A stretch of 64,000 bases of DNA from Mucilaginibacter sp. dw_454 (GTDB taxonomy: Bacteria; Bacteroidota; Bacteroidia; Sphingobacteriales; Sphingobacteriaceae): positions 1,508,098 through 1,572,097 of the forward strand of contig NZ_JAAVVB010000001.1 in assembly GCF_018449775.1 (NCBI RefSeq), read 5' to 3'. Under the pieces are notes generated by a model, which ran no database searches, was not told the origin of the DNA, and worked only from the letters and a program-made list of their open reading frames with translations. Each line of letters opens with the position of its first letter. The stretch's first letter is position 1. Positions 1-8,713 of the stretch are shown piece after piece. Made by a program: the position numbers and the translations under genes.

Positions 1-341
1 AGCTGAAAGAGAAATACGGATTTAAATACATCGCTTCAGGCTTGCGCGAGAGCCATAGTGCATCTGATAACAGCATCAGCGCCCTGATCTACGATGGCAA
101 CGAACTTTACCGAACTGCGCAATATGACGTACGCATTGTGGACCGTGTAGGTGCGGGTGATTCATTTGCCAGCGGACTGATTTATGGCCTTATTAAAGGG
201 ATGAAACCAAGTGATGCCGCCGAATTTGGCGTGGCAGCATCAGCGCTAAAACACACTATCCCCGGCGATATGAACCATGCCACCCTAGCCGAAGTTGAGG
301 ATTTAGTTAAGGGAAACCGATCGGGAAAAATACAACGATAA
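1..341 (+). CDS. kdgK: 2-keto-3-deoxygluconate kinase, C-terminal part (PfkB family)
   Basis: The reading frame is open from the window edge (frame starting at base 3), so only the last ~113 residues are present. They carry the PfkB-family signature DRVGAGDSFASGLIYG, which holds the anion hole and the catalytic Asp, followed by the usual C-terminal helices. The KDG kinase assignment (ATP + 2-dehydro-3-deoxygluconate to the 6-phosphate) comes from the tail, including GDMNHAT, and from context: a YhcH gene follows after 4 bases and uronate isomerase lies convergent to it. Another PfkB sugar kinase cannot be excluded without the N-terminal half. Confidence 0.75.
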   Translation, partial: LKEKYGFKYIASGLRESHSASDNSISALIYDGNELYRTAQYDVRIVDRVGAGDSFASGLIYGLIKGMKPSDAAEFGVAASALKHTIPGDMNHATLAEVEDLVKGNRSGKIQR

Positions 342-345
342 CACC

Positions 346-795
346 ATGATCATCGATACTTTACGAAACGCACAGCGTTATTATAACCTGCACAGAAGTT
401 TTCAAACTGCTTTTGAATATCTTAATTCGACTAACCTAACTGCGCTTGAAAATGGTGTAATTGAATTAGCTGATGGTATCCGCGTAATTATATCGAATGA
501 CCAGGGTAAAAAAGTGGAAGCCACAACCAAAACGTTTGAGTGCCACAATCAAAACATTGATATTCAGGTACTAATACACGGTAACGAAACCATGGGTTGG
601 AAACCGCGTGCCGACTGCCAGGTTATCGAAGTTCCTTATAATCCTGAGAAAGACTATATGTTTTACAGCGACGAGCCCGATACCTACTTCTCGCTAAATA
701 ACGGTCAATTCGTGATTTTTTTTCCTGAAGATGTCCATGCCCCGATGATTGGCAAAGAGCTGATTAAGAAGCTGGTAGTTAAAATCCCCGTTTAA
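346..795 (+). CDS. YhcH/YjgK/YiaL family protein (DUF386)
   Basis: A 149-residue cupin-like protein of normal length for the YhcH/YiaL/NanQ family. Recognisable pieces are the HNQNIDIQVLIHGNE segment, containing metal-binding His and Glu candidates, the WKPRADCQ stretch, and the C-terminal FFPEDVHAPMIG, which ends in the family's conserved His. Family members act on small sugars or sugar acids, for example as anomerases in sialic acid and ketogluconate pathways. It starts 4 bases after the KDG kinase stop and is almost certainly cotranscribed with it, which suggests a sugar-acid substrate. It ends 2 bases from the convergent uxaC stop. Confidence 0.85.
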   Translation: MIIDTLRNAQRYYNLHRSFQTAFEYLNSTNLTALENGVIELADGIRVIISNDQGKKVEATTKTFECHNQNIDIQVLIHGNETMGWKPRADCQVIEVPYNPEKDYMFYSDEPDTYFSLNNGQFVIFFPEDVHAPMIGKELIKKLVVKIPV

Positions 796-797
796 TT

Positions 798-2228
798 TTA
801 CTCGTAAAACCCAAAATACTCACGAGCATTATTATAGCAGATATCCTGGATTATCTTACCGGTCCACTCCAGATCATTTGGTAATTCGCCATTCTCAATG
901 TCTGTCGCCAATAAATTGCACAAGATCCTGCGGAAATATTCATGCCTTGGAAACGACATAAAGCTGCGCGAATCCGTCAGCATACCCACCATCCTGCTCA
1001 GTAAACCTATGTTAGACAGCGAGTTAATCTGATCTATCATCCCGTTTTTTTGATCCATAAACCACCAGCCTGAGCCAAATTGGATCTTCCCTGCTACCGA
1101 CCCGTCATTAAAATTACCGGTCATCGCTGCGAACAGATCATTGTTCACAGGGTTGCTGTTGTAGATGATGGTCTTAGCCAGGCGGTTATCAGTATCAAGC
1201 TTATCTAAAAACCTTGATAACGCCTTGCCATGGTTAAAATCGCCAATAGAATCCCAGCCGGTATCCGGACCTAAGGTTGCCAGGCCGCGGGTATTGTTGT
1301 TGCGCAGGGCACCCAGATGGTATTGCTGCACCCAGCCCTTTTCATGATCCCATAATGCGAATTGATATAACAATGCCGACCTAAATTTCAGGTTTTCTTC
1401 ATTTAAAAGTGGGGTATTTGCTCTTATTTTTAAGAAAATGCAGTTAATTTCATTTTCAGTATAGTCAACAGCATATATATGATCCAAACCATGGTCTGAT
1501 AATTTGCTGCCATTGGCCGCGAAATAATCATGGCGATTTTTTAAGGCCGACAGGTAACTGTCATAGTCATCAATTTTTATATTGGTTACTTTTTCAAGTT
1601 GATTGATGTAAGCGTTTAGGGTTTCCAAATTATCCGGATTCATGGCCTTATCCGGTCTGAACGATGGCAGTACCTTTACCCCAAAATCATCCTGCTTGAT
1701 TTTTTGGTGATGCTCCAGGCTATCCAGCGGATCATCAGTTGTACCCACTACCTCAACTTTAAACTTCTTCAGCAAACCACGCACACTATACTCCGGCGAC
1801 TGCAGTTTTTCAGCACACTCGTCGTAGATCTTTCTGGCTGTGGTTGGCGACAGGATCTCCTTAATTCCAAAATAACGTTGCAACTCCAGGTGTGTCCAAT
1901 GATAAAGGGGATTACGCAAAGTGTAAGGTACCGTGGCGGCCCATTTCTCAAACTTTTCCCAATCGCTTTTGTCTCCGGTAATGTAGGCTTCATTGACGCC
2001 ATTGGCGCGCATGGCGCGCCATTTATAATGGTCGCCGTTTAGCCAGATGCGGGTAAGGTTGGCAAATTGTTTATCGGCAGCTATCTCGTCGGGCGGTAAA
2101 TGGCAATGGTAATCAATGATAGGCATTGATTTGGCATAGTCATGATATAGCTTTTGGGCAGTTTTGCTTTCCAGCAAAAAGTCATCGTCGAGAAAGTCCT
2201 TCATCAGGTTATAATTTGCGTAAGGCAA
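798..2228 (-). CDS. uxaC: Glucuronate/galacturonate isomerase
   Basis: Uronate isomerase (EC 5.3.1.12) interconverts D-glucuronate/fructuronate and D-galacturonate/tagaturonate, the first cytoplasmic step of uronate breakdown. The 476 residues are full length. Landmarks are the metal-binding DYHCHL with H41 and H43 near the N-terminus, the central VGTTDDPLDSLEHH, and the C-terminal LTDSRSFMSFPRHEYFRR. It is an amidohydrolase-fold TIM barrel. It converges on the kdgK-yhcH pair, so both arms probably serve the route from uronate to KDG, although mannonate/altronate enzymes are not in this window. GH130 lies 44 bases upstream on the same strand. Confidence 0.95.
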   Translation of the reverse strand: MPYANYNLMKDFLDDDFLLESKTAQKLYHDYAKSMPIIDYHCHLPPDEIAADKQFANLTRIWLNGDHYKWRAMRANGVNEAYITGDKSDWEKFEKWAATVPYTLRNPLYHWTHLELQRYFGIKEILSPTTARKIYDECAEKLQSPEYSVRGLLKKFKVEVVGTTDDPLDSLEHHQKIKQDDFGVKVLPSFRPDKAMNPDNLETLNAYINQLEKVTNIKIDDYDSYLSALKNRHDYFAANGSKLSDHGLDHIYAVDYTENEINCIFLKIRANTPLLNEENLKFRSALLYQFALWDHEKGWVQQYHLGALRNNNTRGLATLGPDTGWDSIGDFNHGKALSRFLDKLDTDNRLAKTIIYNSNPVNNDLFAAMTGNFNDGSVAGKIQFGSGWWFMDQKNGMIDQINSLSNIGLLSRMVGMLTDSRSFMSFPRHEYFRRILCNLLATDIENGELPNDLEWTGKIIQDICYNNAREYFGFYE

Positions 2229-2272
2229 TTATACTTTTTATAACCTGTTCTATCAACTTTAAACGCGGTAAT

Positions 2273-3298
2273 TTACGCTATCGTTTGCGTAGGCTTAAAG
2301 GTCAGTAATTCATCAGCCAATTCCTTTAAACTAACCGAAGCCGTGGCAATCACATCATCGCCGGCGCCATAGTAAATGTACAGGGTATCGTCAAACACCG
2401 CTGTCCCTGTAGGGAAACAAACATTATCTACATCGCCGGCCAATTCAAAAGGTTGATCTGGCTGAAATAAAGCATACGGCAAGCGTGCTATTTCCTTGCG
2501 TGGATCATCCAGATCAAACAGGGCCGCACAAGCATTATATTGGTAACCGGTATCAAAATGCTGTACCCCGTGATAAATAACCAGCCAACCATGCTCAGTT
2601 TCAACAGGCGGACAACCTGCTCCTACATAACTTAGTTCATGTAGGTTTTTTGGCGTGAGCATTACATTTTCTCCCAGATTAGTCACATAATCATCCCAAA
2701 ATTCTTCGGTCAGTTCATCCAGGCTATCAACCGATACCAACTGGATATCGGGTTTAATGCGATGCATAAAGGTTAGTTTACCATTAATCCGTCGTGGGAA
2801 AAAGACAACATCCTTATCCATAATAATAGTATCCGGGGAACTATAGTCCTGGCGATAACGGGATATAATATCATTATTGTTTTGTTTAGCCAGGTCATCA
2901 AACTCCCCGCACTTCAACTGCGGCACAATGATACCTTTCTTTTCAAAATGTACCAGATCTTTAGAAGTAGCAAGCGCACCTAATGCGTCTTTACCATCAA
3001 AAGCTATGTAGGATAAATAGTAGGTATCATCAATCTTAACCAGGCGCGGGTCCTCCATACCATGCTTTTCGTAGTCGTTATCCGGAGCCAGCAGCGGCGA
3101 GATCATCCGGTCGACAACCTTTAGCGGCCCTTCCAGTTTGGCATAACCTATACTCGAGAAATTTCCTTTGCGCACCGCGCGATATAATAAGTGCAGCGTA
3201 TCGCCCTCGCGCACAACCGCCGGATTCAGTACCCCTTCATTTTCAAACTCAAAATCTGTAGTACTAAGCAACACCCCTTCTTTTTTAACCTTTACCAT
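2273..3298 (-). CDS. Glycoside hydrolase family 130 protein, probable beta-mannoside phosphorylase
   Basis: A 341-residue five-bladed propeller of the GH130 type. Relatives are often misnamed 'pesticidal protein Cry7Aa' in databases. The GMEDPRL motif holds the catalytic acid Asp (D83). Residues matching the phosphate-binding set of GH130 phosphorylases are visible: the Arg pair in FFPRR, the His-Arg in FMHRIKP and the His in VIYHGV. This suggests phosphorolysis of beta-mannosides to mannose 1-phosphate rather than hydrolysis. There is no signal peptide, so it is cytoplasmic. A small membrane protein, a HAD phosphatase and an aldolase lie upstream on the same strand. Confidence 0.85.
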   Translation of the reverse strand: MVKVKKEGVLLSTTDFEFENEGVLNPAVVREGDTLHLLYRAVRKGNFSSIGYAKLEGPLKVVDRMISPLLAPDNDYEKHGMEDPRLVKIDDTYYLSYIAFDGKDALGALATSKDLVHFEKKGIIVPQLKCGEFDDLAKQNNNDIISRYRQDYSSPDTIIMDKDVVFFPRRINGKLTFMHRIKPDIQLVSVDSLDELTEEFWDDYVTNLGENVMLTPKNLHELSYVGAGCPPVETEHGWLVIYHGVQHFDTGYQYNACAALFDLDDPRKEIARLPYALFQPDQPFELAGDVDNVCFPTGTAVFDDTLYIYYGAGDDVIATASVSLKELADELLTFKPTQTIA

Positions 3299-3306
3299 CT
3301 CAGAAA

Positions 3307-3525
3307 TTAGTTTGATTTTTTAGCAGTAGCAATTACAACAATGCCGCCAACTATTAAAATGCCACCCAAATAAGGTGGCCAGTTTACAGTGTGCTGCTTA
3401 TCAGCAGATATTTGAATGGGGCCTGCGTCAAGCACTTTTTCTTTTTTGGTATAGGTAAATCCGGTCCAGGCTATCATGATAATGCCTATTGCGATCAAGA
3501 ATATGCCAATGAGTCTGTTAGTCAT
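3307..3525 (-). CDS. Small two-helix membrane protein
   Basis: A 72-residue protein with two hydrophobic segments, roughly residues 4-24 and 52-68. They flank a short polar stretch containing KKEKVLDAGPIQISADK, whose 'KEKV-D-GP-Q' pattern recurs in small DUF3185-like membrane proteins. No catalytic residue is evident. It lies 8 bases upstream of the GH130 gene on the same strand and may share its transcript. The function is unknown and the family link is from memory of the pattern only. Confidence 0.7.
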   Translation of the reverse strand: MTNRLIGIFLIAIGIIMIAWTGFTYTKKEKVLDAGPIQISADKQHTVNWPPYLGGILIVGGIVVIATAKKSN

Positions 3526-3579
3526 AGGTATGCTGTTTCTGTATAAAGTTTGAAACTATCAGATTGTTTGAATTATCGA

Positions 3580-4350
3580 TTAAAAGGCATTATCGTATTT
3601 GCCGGTCTTATCCAGGCAAGCTATAATACCTTGAATAACCCGTTTGGTTTCGTTGGGATCTTTAATACAAATAGACGCTACACCAGCTTCCATAGCAGGA
3701 TAATCATTACCGCCCGGGAATATTGCATCGCCAATAAAAATCATTTCCTTTTTCTTAATGTCAAGGATCTCGCGTAGCTTTTTAATACCGTAGGCCTTGT
3801 CAATACCCGGTTTGGTAATATCTACCGATGTTGTACCGCCGAGGTTTACCGAAAACTCCGGAATAGTTTTGGCTAATACAGCCTGGATTTTTTTACGTTT
3901 TGCAAAACCAGGGTCCCATTTTTTCTTGGCGTCCAGCGGGGCTTCTTGCCCCAGGGCAGAATAAGTGATCTGGCTGCCGCGATCTTCAATTTGTTCACCC
4001 CAGGTTTTTTCGGGCTTAAACCCTTGATCCTCTACCGCAGCATTTAAGCAGCTAATGATCTTTTTCTTTTCGCCAGCTGTAAAATCCTCAGAATATATTT
4101 TTTTCCAGCCAGATTTATATTGATAGTATTTAGTACCACAGGTAGGCAATATCGACAGGTTTTTAAACTTCTTTTTGTTAGTTAAATGCGACAGCACCTG
4201 TTTTTCAAACTGCGGCCAATCTCCACCCGATATGATGGCTACTTTGGTAACATCAATCAGGGCATTCAATATTTTTATCATTTCCTTGTCGATAGCCGCT
4301 TTACTTTCGGCCAGCGTGCCATCCAGGTCAAATACAATCAGTTTTTTCAT
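3580..4350 (-). CDS. HAD-IIB family sugar phosphatase
   Basis: A 256-residue haloacid-dehalogenase phosphatase. Motif I is FDLDGTLAE with nucleophile D8 and acid/base D10. Motif II is the SGGD turn. The motif III Lys sits in the PGIDKAYGIKKL stretch, and motif IV is GDAIFPGGND. The cap between motifs II and III is of the C2B type seen in sugar and sucrose phosphatases and in phosphomannomutase-like proteins. Its start codon overlaps the aldolase stop as ATGA, so translation is coupled. With GH130 and an aldolase as neighbours, a hexose phosphate is a reasonable substrate guess, but none is proven by sequence. Confidence 0.85.
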   Translation of the reverse strand: MKKLIVFDLDGTLAESKAAIDKEMIKILNALIDVTKVAIISGGDWPQFEKQVLSHLTNKKKFKNLSILPTCGTKYYQYKSGWKKIYSEDFTAGEKKKIISCLNAAVEDQGFKPEKTWGEQIEDRGSQITYSALGQEAPLDAKKKWDPGFAKRKKIQAVLAKTIPEFSVNLGGTTSVDITKPGIDKAYGIKKLREILDIKKKEMIFIGDAIFPGGNDYPAMEAGVASICIKDPNETKRVIQGIIACLDKTGKYDNAF

Positions 4351-5378
4351 AATACGGGGTATCTATCCAAATCAACACTATAACGGCCGGCACGGGCTGC
4401 GCTATCCATACTGGCTCTAAAAGCTAACATATCCTGTGCGGCTTTTACATTTTTGTCTTTGCCTTTCCAGATGTCCAAAGCGGGTTGTTGTATGGCGCGG
4501 GCAAATGAGAAGGTTAACGGCCATGGCAATTCTTTACCAAACTTTACGTGCATCTCGTGCAAATGTCTGGTAGCTTCCTGCGGTGTTTGTCCGCCTGATA
4601 AAAAAGCTACGCCGGCAACCTCATGCGGCACATTAGCCAGTAAACATTTAACCGTCGCGCTGGCAACCTCGTCGGTACTATTTTTATGGTGATTGTCTTT
4701 ACCGGCAATAACCATATTTGGTTTCAAGATCAGGCCTGGCAGATATACGCCTTGTTTTTCTAACTGCTTGAACAACTCTTTGATAGCATTTTCCGTTACC
4801 TCATAACAACGCTCAATGGTATGATCGCCGTCCATTAAAACCTCGGGTTCAACTATTGGTACGATATCATCCTCCTGGCACAGGCGGGCATATTTTGCCA
4901 GCGCCTCTGTATTAGCTTGTATGTTAGCTTCTGTAGGTAAATTTTTACCGATGGTCATTACTGCGCGCCATTTGGCAAAACGGGCGCCCAGGCCATAGTA
5001 GTTGTTAAGCCTGATATCTAGTCCCTCCAAACCATTAGTTATTTTTTCGTCAGGCGAGCCTGGCATGGCAGTGGTACCTTCATCCACCTTAATACCGGGA
5101 ATAATACCCGCTTTCTTTAATACATCTATAAACAAAACCCCATCATCAGTAGATTGATAAATGGTTTCGTCAAACAAAATGGCCCCGCTAATGCTCTCTG
5201 CCAAACCAGGCGTGGTAACAATTAGCTGGCGATATTTGCGCCGATATTCTTCTGTTTGGGGGAGACCTGCTTCTTTAAAGCGTTTATTGCAAGTGTTCAG
5301 ACTTTCGTCCATTGCCAGTAAGCCTTTGTCGCCTGCCATCAGCGCGTCGGCTGTTTGTTTAAGTTCTTCGGTATTCAT
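4347..5378 (-). CDS. Class I fructose-bisphosphate aldolase
   Basis: A 343-residue eukaryote-type class I aldolase, which cleaves fructose 1,6-bisphosphate to glyceraldehyde 3-phosphate and dihydroxyacetone phosphate. The Schiff-base lysine is K219 in LILKPNMV. Supporting catalytic residues are visible in LAMDES, FAKWR and PIVEPEVL, and SGGQ binds phosphate near the C-terminus. It ends in Tyr-Pro-Val-Leu rather than the C-terminal Tyr of the animal enzymes. It is first of a coupled pair with the HAD phosphatase (4-base overlap) and has its own upstream region of about 100 bases. Confidence 0.95.
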   Translation of the reverse strand: MNTEELKQTADALMAGDKGLLAMDESLNTCNKRFKEAGLPQTEEYRRKYRQLIVTTPGLAESISGAILFDETIYQSTDDGVLFIDVLKKAGIIPGIKVDEGTTAMPGSPDEKITNGLEGLDIRLNNYYGLGARFAKWRAVMTIGKNLPTEANIQANTEALAKYARLCQEDDIVPIVEPEVLMDGDHTIERCYEVTENAIKELFKQLEKQGVYLPGLILKPNMVIAGKDNHHKNSTDEVASATVKCLLANVPHEVAGVAFLSGGQTPQEATRHLHEMHVKFGKELPWPLTFSFARAIQQPALDIWKGKDKNVKAAQDMLAFRASMDSAARAGRYSVDLDRYPVL

Positions 5379-5423
5379 GATTGTCTAACAAGTTATTGTG
5401 ATAATTGTGTTCAATTATAACTC

Positions 5424-5460
5424 ATAAAAAAAGGGAATTGTATATATACAACTCCCTTTT
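5424..5460 (-). terminator. Rho-independent terminator after the propeller-cytochrome gene
   Basis: On the minus strand a hairpin (AAGGGAGTTGTATA pairing with TATACAATTCCCTT, one mismatch) is followed by a run of seven T. It lies about 20 bases past the stop of the gene at 5480-7732 and before the aldolase gene, so it separates the two transcripts. Confidence 0.85.
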
Positions 5461-5479
5461 ACAATGTATTGATAAATAA

Positions 5480-7732
5480 CTACCTTCCTAACACCGATCT
5501 GGTATTCATCAGCTCGTCCATGGTATAGCTTTTGGTTCTGCCTGCGGTGGCATCTCTTACCTTTTGCACGTCGGTTGGCAGTACAATATTGCCTTTGTTA
5601 CCAAAATCGCTACGAATATAACTTAATACCGATGCTATATACTCGTTAGTATTGCTGCCCAACGCCGGCATAGCATCGTTATAGGTAGTACCCCTGATAG
5701 GGCCCTGTAAACCATATAACAGCACCCTGATAATTCTATCCGGCGAGTTACCGTTTACGTCAGGATTCCCTGCCAGTGGCGGGGCAGTAAATGCCTGCCC
5801 TCCGGTGCGGATACCTTTACCATCGTTGCCATGACAGGTAAAGCACAATTGTTTAAATATCACTGCACCTTGTGTCACCAGCCTGGCACCCTGCTCGCTC
5901 ATCATTTTCTCACGCGCCAGTTGTTCTGCTCTCGCCCTGATCTTATTTTCATAAACCCGTTGCGATCCCTGCAATGCCGGGTCATCCGGATAATTTTTGA
6001 TCAGCCCGGCTATGATAGCTTTTGATTTGTCTGAATTAACAAAGCGCATGGTCAACAATAGTTGGAAACGTACATCGGCACTTGGGTCGTTGTTCATTTT
6101 TTCCAGCAGATCAATAGCGTGGCTATCTTTTTTCATGAAGTCCTCGCCTATCCAAACGGTGGTTTTACGCACTTCGGGGTCTTTATCTTTCAGGGCGATA
6201 GCAAAGGTTTCTTCGTCCATCGCATCTAACCCATTCATTGTCCATAAAGCATGAATACGTGCCAGCTGACCGCCATTTACGGCTAAAGTTCTTAAAGCAG
6301 GCACGACAGATTTATCGCCTCTAAGCACTAATAGCTTTTGCGCGTTATCTCTGTACCAGCCGTTCATGCTGTTTAAATGATCAACCAGTTGCGCGCTGGT
6401 TTCTTCCAGCAGGTGTGGTTTTTCTTTGTCTAATTTAAAATCGTCATGCACCAGGCGGAAGATCCGGCCGCGACCAACGTTATTTTGCAATCCTTTTTGC
6501 TGGATTTTTGGACGCAGGTAGCTGTCGGCTTTAGTCCATTCACTCTCCTGGATAATACCGTGATACATATCTACGATGTACATACAGCCATCGGGACCAG
6601 TAATGGTATTAACCGGGCGGAAGTTAAGATCCGTAGAAGCTAAAAACTCCGATTTATCGTAAGCGTTGCGGATGGTGATCTTGCCATTGTTGTCATTGAC
6701 TTTTGCTCTGCGAATCAAACGACCCACCGGCTCGCAGATAAATAGGTCACCGCGCATATCGGCAGGTAATTTATCGCCGCGATAAATAGACTGACCATTA
6801 CTTGCAGTAAAGTGATTCAGCGTACTATCCGGAAAACGCAGGCGACCGAAACCACCTTGCACATCTGGCGTAGTAACAATTGGCCAAACCGGTACAAAAT
6901 CAGCATCATATCTGTCATTAAAATCAAACTGGCCGTAATGCACATTTTGTTGATACATGTAAGCAGGATCTTCGCCACCAGCAGATGAATAGAATAAACG
7001 ACCATAATCATCATTGCCCATACCCCATTGGCCGGCAGTCCCTTCAATTAAGGTATCCGGAATAACCTTATCGCCCTTTACAGTGTATCTCACTGGGTCG
7101 TAAGTTAAATACAGTCGGTTGTCCAGGTTCCAGATCAAACCACTTTTTTGGTGCTCCAGGTTATTGGTGTTGGTGCCATTATTCTCATAAGCCAGCCATT
7201 TTTTGTCGGCCACGCCGTCGCCATTGGTATCCTGAAAACAGAATACGCTGTTTGTCCAGGTTTGGCTAACCAGTAAACGGCCATGATCCAGCGGCTGTAA
7301 AGTACGCGGCAGCATCAGGCTATCGGCAAATACGGTCATTTTATCCATGACGCCGTCGCCGTTAGTATCTTCTAATAGTTTGATCTTACAGGTGCGTTCA
7401 TGCTCATGGCTGCCATTAACGTCGAGCATGTAGGTATTTAATTCGGCAACATACATGCGGCCGTCGCCATCCCAGGCAATGGCTACAGGCTGGCTTACCA
7501 TCGGTTCGCTGGCTACCAGTTGCAAGTGATAACCCGGTGGTACGTAGATACGTTTCATCTCCTCAATCGGAGATTTTGGAGTTGGATCAGGATGCATATC
7601 AACCAAAATCCTGCCCGAAGCATCGCGCTGTACCGGGTACTGGGCAACATACTTTTGTACCGATTTACAAGTGTAAAACAATACCGCCGCAGCCGATACA
7701 ACAATTAAAATACCTTTGTAATTTTTCTTCAT
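5480..7732 (-). CDS. Propeller/HEAT/cytochrome c fusion dehydrogenase (PVC-type haem-binding protein)
   Basis: A 750-residue exported protein. The N-terminal hydrophobic segment (residues ~5-22) is a signal or anchor. A six-bladed propeller follows (~60-410) with Ca-binding-like DTNGDGVMD and DTNGDGVADK loops and VAIAWDGDGRMYVAE. Next come HEAT-like helices (~430-600) and a cytochrome c domain with CFTCH near residue 630 and a candidate Met ligand in DAMPALG. This architecture is typical of periplasmic dehydrogenases thought to oxidise sugars or related substrates. The substrate is unknown. A small cytochrome c gene lies just upstream on the same strand and is a plausible electron acceptor. 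Confidence 0.85.
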   Translation of the reverse strand: MKKNYKGILIVVSAAAVLFYTCKSVQKYVAQYPVQRDASGRILVDMHPDPTPKSPIEEMKRIYVPPGYHLQLVASEPMVSQPVAIAWDGDGRMYVAELNTYMLDVNGSHEHERTCKIKLLEDTNGDGVMDKMTVFADSLMLPRTLQPLDHGRLLVSQTWTNSVFCFQDTNGDGVADKKWLAYENNGTNTNNLEHQKSGLIWNLDNRLYLTYDPVRYTVKGDKVIPDTLIEGTAGQWGMGNDDYGRLFYSSAGGEDPAYMYQQNVHYGQFDFNDRYDADFVPVWPIVTTPDVQGGFGRLRFPDSTLNHFTASNGQSIYRGDKLPADMRGDLFICEPVGRLIRRAKVNDNNGKITIRNAYDKSEFLASTDLNFRPVNTITGPDGCMYIVDMYHGIIQESEWTKADSYLRPKIQQKGLQNNVGRGRIFRLVHDDFKLDKEKPHLLEETSAQLVDHLNSMNGWYRDNAQKLLVLRGDKSVVPALRTLAVNGGQLARIHALWTMNGLDAMDEETFAIALKDKDPEVRKTTVWIGEDFMKKDSHAIDLLEKMNNDPSADVRFQLLLTMRFVNSDKSKAIIAGLIKNYPDDPALQGSQRVYENKIRARAEQLAREKMMSEQGARLVTQGAVIFKQLCFTCHGNDGKGIRTGGQAFTAPPLAGNPDVNGNSPDRIIRVLLYGLQGPIRGTTYNDAMPALGSNTNEYIASVLSYIRSDFGNKGNIVLPTDVQKVRDATAGRTKSYTMDELMNTRSVLGR

Positions 7733-7848
7733 AATTAAGGGTTAAACATTAAAACTCTAACATAGCATAGCCTATAACCACCTTAAACAAGGCATTAACA
7801 AGCATTTTTATAATATTTTGTTTAGGTATAACTGGTTATAAATTAAAA

Positions 7849-7895
7849 AGCCGGTATAGTAATCTATATTAACAATATGGATTGCTATACCGGCT
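7849..7895 (-). terminator. Terminator downstream of the small cytochrome c gene
   Basis: A long hairpin with arms AGCCGGTATAG and CTATACCGGCT, extended inward by further imperfect pairing, is followed on the minus strand by CTTTTTAATT. A second perfect 7-bp hairpin (GGTTACT/AGTAACC, 7912-7933) lies between it and the cytochrome c stop. The pair probably ends transcription before the propeller gene, making the two cytochrome genes separate units. Confidence 0.75.
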
Positions 7896-7950
7896 GGTAT
7901 GCTCTGTTATGGGTTACTCACGTATCAGTAACCTGAGGTAATATTTTAGC

Positions 7951-8355
7951 CTATTTAAGCGATAAAATATATTGTACCATTTTTTTAACGTCAGCTGGTG
8001 GTACAGATGGGTGAGCAGCCATTGGCACATCGCCCCAAACACCACTACCGCCGGCAATTACTTTCTGCGTTAATTTTTCGTAATTAACTGCAGTTGCAGG
8101 ATATTTTTTTGCTACGTCTTTGTAAGCGGGGCCTACAATTTTAACATCTTCTTTATGGCAGCTTAAACAATCGTTTTTTGCTAATAATTGTTTTCCTTCT
8201 TCCAATGTGGCGGCGCTAACTTTGCCGGCTGCAGGGGTGGTTTTTTTAACTACGGTAGTTTTTTTAGTAGTTTTCTTTACAACAGTTTGCGCAAATGATG
8301 AGTTTGCAGCAAACATTGCAAATACAAGGGTAGTTAAGATTGCGATCTTCTTCAT
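7951..8355 (-). CDS. Periplasmic class I cytochrome c
   Basis: A 134-residue protein. Residues 1-22 form a signal peptide ending SSFA before Q23. A Lys/Thr/Val-rich linker of low complexity follows (~24-45), and then a c-type domain with CLSCH (C63, C66, H67) and the distal Met at M112 in DVPMAAHP. The domain resembles c551/c552 electron carriers, including the C-terminal helix VKKMVQYILSLK. The basic linker probably tethers the haem domain near the membrane. It likely shuttles electrons from periplasmic dehydrogenases such as the neighbour at 5480-7732 to a terminal oxidase. Confidence 0.9.
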   Translation of the reverse strand: MKKIAILTTLVFAMFAANSSFAQTVVKKTTKKTTVVKKTTPAAGKVSAATLEEGKQLLAKNDCLSCHKEDVKIVGPAYKDVAKKYPATAVNYEKLTQKVIAGGSGVWGDVPMAAHPSVPPADVKKMVQYILSLK

Positions 8356-8533
8356 TGTGGTATTGTGTGTATGTGTAAAATTGATTACTTGTTTAAATAC
8401 GACTGTTAAAGTCTAAAGAAGTTTAACCCCCTCAGCTATAAACAGACGCTTAACAAAGGTAATCAATAAGACTACATTGTCAATAGACAATCAAAGTTGT
8501 GCAATCGATGGCACAAATGCAAGTAAAAATTTA

Positions 8534-8590
8534 ATATTTTAATTAAAATATGCGTTCTCCGGTATAAAACACAGCATTTTAGTACTAAAA
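8534..8590. promoter_or_regulatory. Two perfect AT-rich palindromes upstream of the cytochrome c gene
   Basis: An 18-bp perfect palindrome (ATATTTTAATTAAAATAT, 8534-8551) and a 14-bp perfect palindrome (TTTTAGTACTAAAA, 8577-8590) lie in the 300-base promoter region of the minus-strand cytochrome c gene. They could be regulator sites. The region is AT-rich, which raises the chance of coincidence. No other feature was seen in 8356-8650. Confidence 0.35.
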
Positions 8591-8650
8591 CGCCGTTTTT
8601 TATATTTCAGCTATCCAATCTGTATTACAATTGTTACCCAAAATATAAGG

Positions 8651-8692
8651 CAAACAAAAAGGGATAGCATGCGCGCTATCCCTTTTTGTTTT
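8651..8692 (-). terminator. Strong terminator of the 31-residue peptide gene
   Basis: A 16-bp perfect stem (arms AACAAAAAGGGATAGC and GCTATCCCTTTTTGTT, 6-base loop) has T-rich flanks on both strands, so it may stop transcription in both directions. It lies 22 bases past the small peptide's stop codon, which supports that peptide being a discrete transcript. Confidence 0.9.
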
Positions 8693-8713
8693 AGGACGGT
8701 AAACCGTACTTTA

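Noticed and set aside
2273..3298. Insecticidal Cry7Aa-type toxin
   Set aside because: This is a known mislabel for GH130 propellers. The EDPRL and phosphate-binding residues show a mannoside phosphorylase-type protein.
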